From positions 1 to 6,846 of the forward strand of contig NZ_CAKTYH010000105.1 of assembly GCF_934632265.1 (NCBI RefSeq): 6,846 bases of DNA. The letters are read 5' to 3'. This DNA is from an uncultured Senegalimassilia sp. (lineage in GTDB: Bacteria; Actinomycetota; Coriobacteriia; Coriobacteriales; Eggerthellaceae). Shown here piece after piece: positions 1-5,006 of the stretch; positions within the stretch are counted from its first letter, which is position 1, and each line of letters begins with the position of its first letter. The notes beneath the pieces were generated by a model. That model saw nothing but the letters and a program-made list of their open reading frames with translations. It ran no database searches and had not been told where the DNA came from. Made by a program: the position numbers and the translations under genes.

Positions 1-85
1 ATCAGGCGCCGCGCACGACCACGCATCAGGCAACCCGCCGGTTGACCCGGCGGCGCATATACCCTCAACAGGCAAGACGCAAAAC
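1..85. other. Non-coding left edge, no supported gene
   Basis: I see no gene I can support here. A 7-bp inverted repeat with a 5-nt loop lies at 35-41/47-53 (CCGCCGG and CCGGCGG). It has no T-run on either strand, so it is not a convincing terminator. ATCAGGC occurs at 1-7 and again at 25-31. One plus-strand frame enters from the left edge and stops at 43-45 after an Arg-rich stretch. It could be the tail of a converging gene, but 14 codons are too few to judge. Confidence 0.4.
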
Positions 86-117
86 AAAGGGGAGCCGTCA
101 AACGACGGCTCCCCTTT
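81..117 (-). terminator. Intrinsic terminator of the minus-strand reductase-yedF-DUF3343 operon
   Basis: Two perfectly complementary 14-nt arms lie at 86-99 and 104-117, with a 4-nt loop at 100-103. Read on the minus strand, the GC-rich stem is followed by TTTGTTTTG, a good U-tract. It begins 3 nt after the stop codon of the DUF3343 gene, as expected for the end of this operon. In the plus direction the stem is followed only by CAT, so any activity for a converging transcript would be weak. Confidence 0.92.
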
Positions 118-120
118 CAT

Positions 121-360
121 TCAGTACAGTTCCACAACGGTGATGGCCTCGAAAGCAAGCCCCCGCTGCGCGAGCGCCTGCTCGAGCGTTTCGCGATGCT
201 CGGCGGGAACGCTCCAGGCCAGGCCGCAGCCGGCCGAGATCTCGGAGGGCACCGGGATGACGCGCCCCGGCAGGCCGTCGCCAGCGGCGGCCTGCACGGC
301 CATCGCGTCCGCCGTGCTATGGAACGTCACCACCGCATGCGGCGTTTTGCATCGCTGCAT
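121..360 (-). CDS. DUF3343 small protein, putative Se/S carrier-like
   Basis: This is a small soluble protein of 79 residues from the ATG at 360. It matches the DUF3343 (putative Se/S carrier protein-like) pattern: an N-terminal strand ending in VTFHSTADAMA, then a conserved SAGCGLAW segment with a single Cys (residue 45), then a short C-terminal helix and strand. The family recurs beside yedF and selenium genes; its biochemistry is, to my knowledge, not established. The Cys could hold a persulfide or selenide, which is inference. A TTG at 375 in the same frame would add five residues (84 aa) and lies 3 nt after the yedF stop. It has no Shine-Dalgarno, whereas the ATG at 360 has a weak GGCGG 8 nt upstream, so I prefer 360. 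Translation is probably coupled to yedF. The stop is TGA, followed at once by the operon terminator. Confidence 0.85.
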   Translation of the reverse strand: MQRCKTPHAVVTFHSTADAMAVQAAAGDGLPGRVIPVPSEISAGCGLAWSVPAEHRETLEQALAQRGLAFEAITVVELY

Positions 361-378
361 CTTGCGCACCGCCAACGG

Positions 379-978
379 TTAGGGGCGCACGACGACGCCG
401 GCCTCAAGCTGCTTTTGAACGATGACGTACATGTTCGTCACCTCGCCCACCGCAAGCTTGTCGGCGATGCCGAAATGGTTAAGGCAGGTTCCGCAGCTGA
501 AGATCTCCACGCCGGCTTCGGCGAGCTTTTTCAGGTCGTCGAGCACGGGGCTGCCCTCGACGGTCAGATGCACGCCGCCGTTGTATGCCAGGATGGCAGC
601 CGGCAGCTCGTCTTGCTGGGTAAGCGCGAACACGAACGCCTTCATGAGCGTGGCGCCCAGCTCGTCGTCGCCCGAGCCCATCAGCTCGCTGGACAGCACT
701 ACCACCTTCTGCCCCGCCGGCACGAGCGGCTGGCACTCCTCGCACGCCTCGGCAGCAGTCTGCGCGCCCTTCGTGAAGGTCACGGCGAATTCGGCATCGC
801 CGCGCTCCTCGGAGGCGGTTTCAATCTTGAGCGACTTACCCAGGTTTTCCAGGTTGTGCATGGCGGTCTTGTTGTCGACCACCACCTCAAGGGCGCCCTC
901 GCCCATGCCGGCAAGGGCCTTCTTCGCGTTCACCACGGGCAACGGGCACGCCTGCCCCTTGCAATCGAGCTTCTCCAT
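379..978 (-). CDS. yedF: YedF, sulfurtransferase-like selenium metabolism protein
   Basis: A 199-aa cytosolic protein with two domains. Residues 1-70 are a TusA-like domain with the signature DCKGQACPLPVVNAKKAL; Cys11 is the CPxP cysteine. Residues 90-199 are a DsrE-like domain with family-typical blocks: a GSGDDELG motif, AYNGGVHL, FSCGTCLNHFG (Cys162, Cys165) and AVGEVTNMY. The linker carries an extra CEEC pair (Cys79, Cys82). YedF of this two-domain type co-occurs with selD and is regarded as a selenium-metabolism protein. Transfer of sulfur or selenium between its cysteines is a reasonable idea but not proven. Full length for the family. The ATG at 978 has AAAGGA about 8 nt upstream. It lies 51 nt after the reductase gene and 3-18 nt before the DUF3343 gene, so it is the middle gene of the operon. 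Some related proteins carry selenocysteine at the CPxP site; this one has an ordinary Cys. Confidence 0.95.
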   Translation of the reverse strand: MEKLDCKGQACPLPVVNAKKALAGMGEGALEVVVDNKTAMHNLENLGKSLKIETASEERGDAEFAVTFTKGAQTAAEACEECQPLVPAGQKVVVLSSELMGSGDDELGATLMKAFVFALTQQDELPAAILAYNGGVHLTVEGSPVLDDLKKLAEAGVEIFSCGTCLNHFGIADKLAVGEVTNMYVIVQKQLEAGVVVRP

Positions 979-993
979 GAGCGTTTCCTTTCC

Positions 994-1010
994 GCGGCGT
1001 TTTGCGCCGC
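994..1010 (-). other. Intercistronic hairpin just before the yedF ribosome binding site
   Basis: Two complementary 6-nt arms (GCGGCG at 994-999, CGCCGC at 1005-1010) flank a 5-nt loop in the 51-nt gap between the reductase gene and yedF. On the transcript the stem ends immediately before GGAAAGGA, the yedF Shine-Dalgarno region. No U-tract follows, so it is not an intrinsic terminator. It could protect a processed 3' end or tune yedF translation, which is inference from position alone. Confidence 0.4.
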
Positions 1011-1029
1011 ACTTGCGCGAATCAAACAG

Positions 1030-2208
1030 CTACAGCATCTCGATGAACGCGCCCAGGCGGGTTTCCACCTGGCCGGCATCGTTGGTGGAATAATCGGTTT
1101 CAAGTTTCATGTAAGGCACACCGGCCTGCTCGCAGGCGCGCTGCACGCGAACGGTCTCGATGTTGAAGGTGTGGCATGCCTGCAGCACCACCTCGACGAC
1201 GCCGTCGACCTTGTATTTCTCCACCATGTCCATCATATGCTCGATGCGGCCGTCGTTGGGCAACATGACCGAGCAATTAATCTGCAGATAGCGATCGGAG
1301 ATGGCGCGCAGGATGTCGGACGCGTCCTCGTCGACGAGCATGCCCTGGGTGCGCTCGCCTGAGCAATCGTCGATGCACACGATCACGCCGCCGGCGCGTT
1401 CGGCGGTCATGCCCACCTTCTGGATGACGCCTCCCGTGGGGCAGCCCGTGATCATGATGCGCTTGGCGCTGGCGGGCACCGGCCGCTCCCCCGCCTGGTA
1501 GGCGCTGCGGCGCTTTTCCGCCAGATCCTCAAGGGTTTGCGCATAGGAATCCACGTCGAAGCTGAACGTGGCGCGCAGCAAGGTGGCCATAAGCTCAACG
1601 CCGCTCATCGCGGGGGGCTCGTTTTGCTGCAGGTTGTACAGATCCATCATGGCGCGGCGGACGCGGTTACGCTTTCGCACCGCCTCGCGCAGGGCCTCGT
1701 CGGTGATCTGGACGTCGAAGCGCTGCTCAAGCTCCTCTTTGAGCAGCTTGCATTCCTCGTACCAGATATCGCCGGCGTAGCTGCGGTTGCGGGCCTGGGG
1801 CAGCTGCATGACGTGCACCGGCTTGATGTCGGCGAGCAGCTCGTACATCTTCTTCTTGCCATCGCACGTGGTCTCGCCCAAGATCATGTCGCTGAAGTAG
1901 GTGAAGGGGCATTTATCGGTGAGCGCGAAGCCGTAGGTGCCCTTGATGAGCGGGCACAGGTTTTTGGGCAGCACCGTCTCGGCGTCGGGGATGGTCTCGT
2001 TGTTCATGCCGCACAGGCCCACCGCGCCCGCGCCCGCGGCGTCCACCAGCTCGAGCGGGCTGTACGAGCACAGGTAGCCGCACAGCTTGCCGCCTTCCTG
2101 CTTGTAGTTCATGGCGTTGACGAAGCTAGCGCGGCGCGCCTCATCGAAGGTGTCGTAGATGCCGGGCAGGTCGACGGGCACCGCCGGTTCGTTTGCGGGT
2201 TCGAACAT
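1030..2208 (-). CDS. Double-cubane-cluster anaerobic reductase, YjiM type (2-hydroxyacyl-CoA dehydratase family)
   Basis: A 392-aa protein of the HgdB/FldB-like 2-hydroxyacyl-CoA dehydratase superfamily, closest by eye to the double-cubane [8Fe-9S] reductases and E. coli YjiM. Family blocks: [19 protein letters not shown] (41-59), [15 protein letters not shown] (80-94), [11 protein letters not shown] (97-107), [13 protein letters not shown] (111-123), [10 protein letters not shown] (129-138), ITGCPTGG (253-260) and LETDYS (369-374). Cys 43/47, 66, 85, 100, 115, 278/282, 312 and 345 are candidate cluster ligands. Such proteins take low-potential electrons from an ATP-hydrolysing activase. No activase is encoded here, and the true substrate is unknown. 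The ATG at 2208 has AGAGG 5 nt upstream, and conserved sequence begins soon after. The frame stays open to 2430, but that would cross the upstream gene's terminator and looks non-coding. It is first in the operon with yedF and DUF3343, which hints at a role in selenium or sulfur reduction. Confidence 0.9.
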   Translation of the reverse strand: MFEPANEPAVPVDLPGIYDTFDEARRASFVNAMNYKQEGGKLCGYLCSYSPLELVDAAGAGAVGLCGMNNETIPDAETVLPKNLCPLIKGTYGFALTDKCPFTYFSDMILGETTCDGKKKMYELLADIKPVHVMQLPQARNRSYAGDIWYEECKLLKEELEQRFDVQITDEALREAVRKRNRVRRAMMDLYNLQQNEPPAMSGVELMATLLRATFSFDVDSYAQTLEDLAEKRRSAYQAGERPVPASAKRIMITGCPTGGVIQKVGMTAERAGGVIVCIDDCSGERTQGMLVDEDASDILRAISDRYLQINCSVMLPNDGRIEHMMDMVEKYKVDGVVEVVLQACHTFNIETVRVQRACEQAGVPYMKLETDYSTNDAGQVETRLGAFIEML

Positions 2209-2266
2209 GAAAGCCTCTATTCTTTTCTCGTCTGTGATGATGCGCACAAAAGGGCATGCGCGAGTG

Positions 2267-2284
2267 ACGCAAGCGCGCTTGCGT
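2267..2284. promoter_or_regulatory. Perfect 18-bp palindrome in the reductase leader
   Basis: The 18 bases at 2267-2284 equal their own reverse complement (half-site ACGCAAGCG). The palindrome sits 58 bp before the reductase start and about 50 bp after the putative -10. It could be a dimeric regulator's operator in the DNA, or a 7-bp stem with a CGCG loop in the leader RNA. No U-tract follows, so it is not a terminator. The symmetry is directly seen; the role is inferred. Confidence 0.5.
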
Positions 2285-2334
2285 ATGCAGAATGGTGCGC
2301 GCCCGATGGCAGAAAACGGCGCGTCTTTCGACCG

Positions 2335-2343
2335 ACTATAGCA
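2335..2343 (-). promoter_or_regulatory. Putative extended -10 promoter of the reductase-yedF-DUF3343 operon
   Basis: On the minus strand the sequence reads TGCTATAGT, an extended -10 (TGn plus TATAGT) with good similarity to TATAAT. No clear -35 lies at the normal distance, which extended -10 promoters can tolerate. Transcription would start near 2328 and give a leader of about 120 nt that includes the 18-bp palindrome. Confidence 0.5.
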
Positions 2344-2368
2344 CCGCTGCCCAACCGCGCCGCCGCGC

Positions 2369-2405
2369 AAAACGAAAACGGCACCTGCAATCCGCAAGTG
2401 CCGTT
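2369..2405 (-). terminator. Intrinsic terminator of the FNT channel gene
   Basis: Arms at 2377-2388 and 2394-2405 pair over 12 positions around a 5-nt loop. The only non-Watson-Crick position is a G:U wobble in the minus-strand RNA, and it would be a C-A mismatch in the plus direction. That asymmetry supports minus-strand use. On the minus strand the stem is followed by TTCGTTTTG. It begins about 37 nt after the channel's stop codon and upstream of the reductase promoter, so the channel and the reductase operon are probably transcribed separately. Confidence 0.85.
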
Positions 2406-2441
2406 CGCAAAATCGTCTGGGCTGGAACACCAGGCTCCGCG

Positions 2442-3284
2442 CTACTTCGCGCTCTTCCTAGCGTACACGAACCAGTAAGCCAAACCCACCAGGACGCCGC
2501 CGATGATGTTGCCCACCGTGGCGGCGGACAGGTTGTACAGGATGGCCGTCACATCGAGCGCGCCGGCGTTGGCGACCGCGGCGCCGAACCCGGCGGACTT
2601 CATGAGCAGGCCCGTGGGCAAGAAGAACATGTTCGCCACGCAGTGCTCGAAGCCGGCAGCCACGAAGAAGCTGATGGGGAGCATGATACCAAGGACCTTG
2701 TCCACCACGGTGCGCGCGGAGAAGCCGATCCACACCGCCAGGCACACCATGACGTTGCACATGACGCCCTTGGCCATGAGCACGAGCCAATCGGGGGTGA
2801 CCTTGCCGACGGCCACCGACACCATGGCGTCGCCCACGGCGCCGCCGTTCATCGAGCCGACGCCGCACCAATAGATGAGCGCCACCACGATCAGCGAACC
2901 GACCAGGTTGCCGAGCCACACGATGACCCAGTTGCGCACCAGACCGCCAAGCTTGATCTTCTTCGAAGCCAGGCCCGTGACCATGAGCATGTTGCCGGTG
3001 AACAGCTCGGCTCCGCAGCACAGCACAAGCACCAGGCCCAGGCTGAAGCAGATGCCGCCGACCATGCGCTGAGCGGCGAACGGCACGGCCGAGTCGCCCA
3101 GGAACACCAGGAAATACGTTGCGCCGAAGGCGATGAACGCGCCGGCGAGCATCGCCAGCACAAAGCACTTCGCGCCCTCCATGCCGGCCTTGCCCACGGC
3201 CAGCGTCTCGGCCTTCGCCTCGATCTCGGCGGGGCCGAGCACATCAGGTCGTAGCGCCTTCACATCCGATTGATCCATTGCCAT
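2442..3284 (-). CDS. Formate/nitrite transporter (FNT) family channel, FocA/NirC type
   Basis: A 280-aa integral membrane protein, the usual FNT length, forming pentameric channels for small monovalent anions (formate, nitrite, hydrosulfide in known members). Hydrophobic segments lie near residues 42-62, 73-93, 117-138, 167-187, 198-219 and 255-276, giving six spans. Signatures: GGICFSLGL and CGAELFTGN (76-98, with the Thr96 equivalent of the FocA gating loop), [11 protein letters not shown] (175-185) and [15 protein letters not shown] (211-225) with the conserved pore His214. It looks nearer FocA than NirC, but substrate cannot be read from sequence. The ATG at 3284 has a very strong AGGGGAGG with 5-nt spacing. 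The in-frame ATG at 3278 is worse placed. The frame is open far upstream, antisense to selA; this is a GC artefact. It is transcribed divergently from selA and has its own terminator. Formate use by a selenium-dependent formate dehydrogenase, or uptake of HS-/HSe-, would explain its location (inference). Confidence 0.93.
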   Translation of the reverse strand: MAMDQSDVKALRPDVLGPAEIEAKAETLAVGKAGMEGAKCFVLAMLAGAFIAFGATYFLVFLGDSAVPFAAQRMVGGICFSLGLVLVLCCGAELFTGNMLMVTGLASKKIKLGGLVRNWVIVWLGNLVGSLIVVALIYWCGVGSMNGGAVGDAMVSVAVGKVTPDWLVLMAKGVMCNVMVCLAVWIGFSARTVVDKVLGIMLPISFFVAAGFEHCVANMFFLPTGLLMKSAGFGAAVANAGALDVTAILYNLSAATVGNIIGGVLVGLAYWFVYARKSAK

Positions 3285-3289
3285 GAAAA

Positions 3290-3297
3290 CCTCCCCT
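3290..3297 (-). promoter_or_regulatory. Strong ribosome binding site that fixes the FNT start
   Basis: On the minus strand AGGGGAGG ends 5 nt before the ATG at 3284. This is the strongest Shine-Dalgarno in the window and decides between ATG 3284 and ATG 3278 (11-nt spacing). It suggests high translation of the channel. Confidence 0.8.
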
Positions 3298-3365
3298 GTT
3301 CGCGATCTCTCGTCTTTAGGAAAAACACGGTAATTCTTGCATGGCTGCGCACATGAAACGTCCGC

Positions 3366-3446
3366 ATTGACGCGAACGGCGCGAATTGACCCGTCTGCGA
3401 TAGCATTTGCCGGGCATTTGGCGCACTTGCCGGCTTGCCCCGGGCA
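3366..3446. promoter_or_regulatory. Repeat- and dyad-rich control region between the divergent FNT and selA genes
   Basis: Several symmetric or repeated elements lie here. ATTGACGCGAA (3366-3376) and CGCGAATTGAC (3380-3390) share ATTGAC and CGCGAA in swapped order, with the ATTGAC copies 19 bp apart. GCATTTG recurs at 3403-3409 and 3414-3420, with a variant GCACTTG at 3423-3429. Two TGCC...GGCA dyads lie at 3408-3416 and 3436-3446, centres 29 bp apart. The second covers the position expected for the selA -35. A weak minus-strand extended -10 (TGCTATCGC, 3405 to 3397) could serve the channel gene. No known regulator's site is recognised; the regulatory role is inferred. Confidence 0.4.
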
Positions 3447-3460
3447 GCGTACGGCACGAC

Positions 3461-3469
3461 TGCTATATT
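3461..3469 (+). promoter_or_regulatory. Putative extended -10 promoter of selAB
   Basis: TGCTATATT is an extended -10 (TGn plus TATATT, 5 of 6 to consensus). No good -35 lies 16-18 bp upstream; that position instead holds a TGCC-GGCA dyad. Transcription would start near 3476, giving a leader of about 60 nt that is dominated by the hairpin at 3487-3510. Confidence 0.55.
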
Positions 3470-3486
3470 GAGCTACGGAAAACCCT

Positions 3487-3510
3487 CGGCGCCCTGCATA
3501 CAGGGCGCCG
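3487..3510 (+). promoter_or_regulatory. Perfect hairpin in the selA leader, possible SelB/SECIS-like control element
   Basis: CGGCGCCCTG (3487-3496) and CAGGGCGCCG (3501-3510) pair perfectly over 10 bp around a CATA loop. No U-tract follows, so it is not an intrinsic terminator. It sits about 11 nt after the predicted transcript start and 17 nt before the selA Shine-Dalgarno AGAGGA (3528-3533). In E. coli a SECIS-like structure in the selAB leader binds SelB and represses expression, so this could be an analogue. Against that, it lacks an obvious bulged U and a G near the start of the apical loop. Confidence 0.5.
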
Positions 3511-3536
3511 TAGCACGCGATACGGAAAGAGGATCC

Positions 3537-5000
3537 ATGCCCGAACCACGTACCGACCTTTTGCGCGCATTGCCCCAGGTCGAAGAGCTGATGCAAGCCG
3601 CCCCCATGAAGGCGCTCGAAGCCATCGTCCCCCGTTCCATGCTCGTTGACCGCGCTCGTGCGGCCGTGGATGCGCACCGCCAGCTCATCTTGGCGGGAAA
3701 GGCGGATGCGGTCGACGGCGAGGCCATCTTGATTGATGCCGTCAACGGTGCGCTGGCAACGCTGCGCCCGAGCCTCAGGCGCGTCATCAACGCAACCGGC
3801 GTGGTCATCCACACCAACCTCGGCCGCAGCGTGCTGGCAGAGCCGGCCGTGCAGGCGGTGGTGGAGGCGGCGCGCGGCTATTCCACGCTCGAATACAGCA
3901 TCGAGAACATGGCGCGCGGCAGCCGCCACGACCATGTCGAGCATCTGATCTGCGCGCTCACCGGAGCCGAGGCCGCCATCGCCGTGAACAACAACGCAGC
4001 CGCCGTCATGATGGTGCTCGCCGAGTTCGCCGCCGGCCACGAGGCCATCGTCAGCCGAGGCGAGCTCGTAGAGATCGGAGGAAGCTTCCGCGTCCCCGAC
4101 ATCATGGCCCAATCCAATGCCCGCATGGTGGAGGTGGGCGCCACGAACAAGACGCACGCCTTCGACTACGAGCGCGCCATCACGCCCGACACGGCCATGC
4201 TGCTCAAGGTGCACCCCTCCAACTACCGCATGATCGGTTTCACCGAAAGCGTTTCTAAGACCGACCTTCGCCGCATAGCCGATACGGAAAACGCCCGCCG
4301 CAGCGCCGCGGGCGGCACCTACCCCGAAGTGCTCGTCTACGAGGACCAGGGCTCGGGCGCGTTCATGCACCTGGATGTGTTCGGCGAATACGCCGAGCCC
4401 ACGGTGCGCGAATCGCTTGCCGAAGGGTGCGACCTGGTCAGCTTCTCGGGCGATAAGCTGCTCGGCGGCCCGCAAGCCGGCATCGTGGTGGGCCGCAAGG
4501 ACTACATCGACCGCCTGAAGAAGCACCCGCTCGCCCGTGCGCTGCGCCTGGACAAGATGACGCTGGCCGCTTTAGAGGCCACGCTGCGCCTATATCTGGA
4601 CCCCGAGGATGCGCTTGCCCGCATCCCCACGCTGCGCATGCTCACCGAGGACGCCGAAACGGTGCGCGAACGCGCCGAAGCGCTGATGGCGGCCTTGGCC
4701 GAGCGCGTGATGCCCGAGCAGGCGCAGCTGGAGATCGTGGAGGAGACGGGGCGCGCAGGCGGAGGATCGCTTCCCATGTGCGACATCCCCACGTTCTGCG
4801 TGCGCATGCGCTTCGAGGCTGGCAACGCGCAAGGCTGCGAGGAGCATCTGCAGCGCAACCGCGACGTGCCCGTGATCGGGCGCATCAAGCGCGAATGCGT
4901 GCTGTTCGATGCGCGCACCATCACCGAAGAGGATATCCCCGAGATTACCTGCGCCGTGGGCAGTTATTTCGCGGCCATCGAAGGGCGAAAGGAGTCGTAG
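3537..5000 (+). CDS. selA: SelA, L-seryl-tRNA(Sec) selenium transferase (selenocysteine synthase)
   Basis: A cytosolic PLP enzyme of 487 aa that converts Ser-tRNA(Sec) to Sec-tRNA(Sec) with selenophosphate as selenium donor; bacterial SelA forms a decamer. An N-terminal tRNA-binding domain occupies about residues 1-75, starting with the family-typical LLRALPQVEELM. The fold-type I domain follows, with RRVINATGVVIHTNLGRS (81-98), AAIAVNNNAAAVMMVL (146-161) and GELVEIGGSFRVPDIM (175-190). Then come EVGATNKTH (199-207), LKVHPSNYRMIGF (223-235) and SFSGDKLLGGPQAGIVVG (302-319), in which Lys307 should bind PLP. Length is slightly above E. coli SelA. The ATG at 3537 has AGAGGA just upstream. The frame remains open to 3435, but that part would cover the promoter and leader hairpin. 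selB starts 6 nt after its stop, so the two are an operon. No key residue is missing. Confidence 0.97.
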   Translation: MPEPRTDLLRALPQVEELMQAAPMKALEAIVPRSMLVDRARAAVDAHRQLILAGKADAVDGEAILIDAVNGALATLRPSLRRVINATGVVIHTNLGRSVLAEPAVQAVVEAARGYSTLEYSIENMARGSRHDHVEHLICALTGAEAAIAVNNNAAAVMMVLAEFAAGHEAIVSRGELVEIGGSFRVPDIMAQSNARMVEVGATNKTHAFDYERAITPDTAMLLKVHPSNYRMIGFTESVSKTDLRRIADTENARRSAAGGTYPEVLVYEDQGSGAFMHLDVFGEYAEPTVRESLAEGCDLVSFSGDKLLGGPQAGIVVGRKDYIDRLKKHPLARALRLDKMTLAALEATLRLYLDPEDALARIPTLRMLTEDAETVRERAEALMAALAERVMPEQAQLEIVEETGRAGGGSLPMCDIPTFCVRMRFEAGNAQGCEEHLQRNRDVPVIGRIKRECVLFDARTITEEDIPEITCAVGSYFAAIEGRKES

Positions 5001-5006
5001 CGCGCC

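Noticed and set aside
35..53. Inverted repeat CCGCCGG/CCGGCGG as a second terminator
   Set aside because: The stem is only 7 bp and neither strand has a following T-run; a strong terminator already lies 30 bp away.
1..120. Short minus-strand open frame starting with the ATG at 120, right after the DUF3343 stop
   Set aside because: It would be translated through the terminator hairpin, has no ribosome binding site of its own and shows no recognisable sequence.
196..1362. 388-codon plus-strand open frame opposite yedF and the start of the reductase region
   Set aside because: It runs antisense across two well-recognised genes and their gap and has a His/Arg/Leu-rich composition typical of GC-rich shadow frames. 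It resembles no protein family I know.
2209..2430. 74-codon N-terminal extension of the double-cubane reductase
   Set aside because: It would start inside the FNT terminator region and read through the predicted promoter. The residues are Arg/Cys-rich with no family similarity, and ATG 2208 has a proper Shine-Dalgarno.
1537..2478. 313-codon plus-strand open frame opposite the reductase
   Set aside because: Antisense to a clear family member, low-complexity shadow composition, and it crosses the FNT terminator and the reductase promoter.
2292..3254. 320-codon plus-strand open frame opposite the FNT channel
   Set aside because: Antisense to a clear FNT protein; the His/Asp/Ala/Gln-rich sequence is a mirror of membrane-segment codons.
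3285..3536. Possible tRNA-Sec gene (selC) or other tRNA beside selA
   Set aside because: No T-loop GGTTCRA-type segment, no long variable arm and no acceptor pairing was found in either intergenic region.
3285..4526. Upstream extension of the FNT reading frame (to a total of 694 codons)
   Set aside because: The extension is antisense to selA and lacks membrane or family features. The FNT protein starts at 3284, with a strong ribosome binding site and normal family length.
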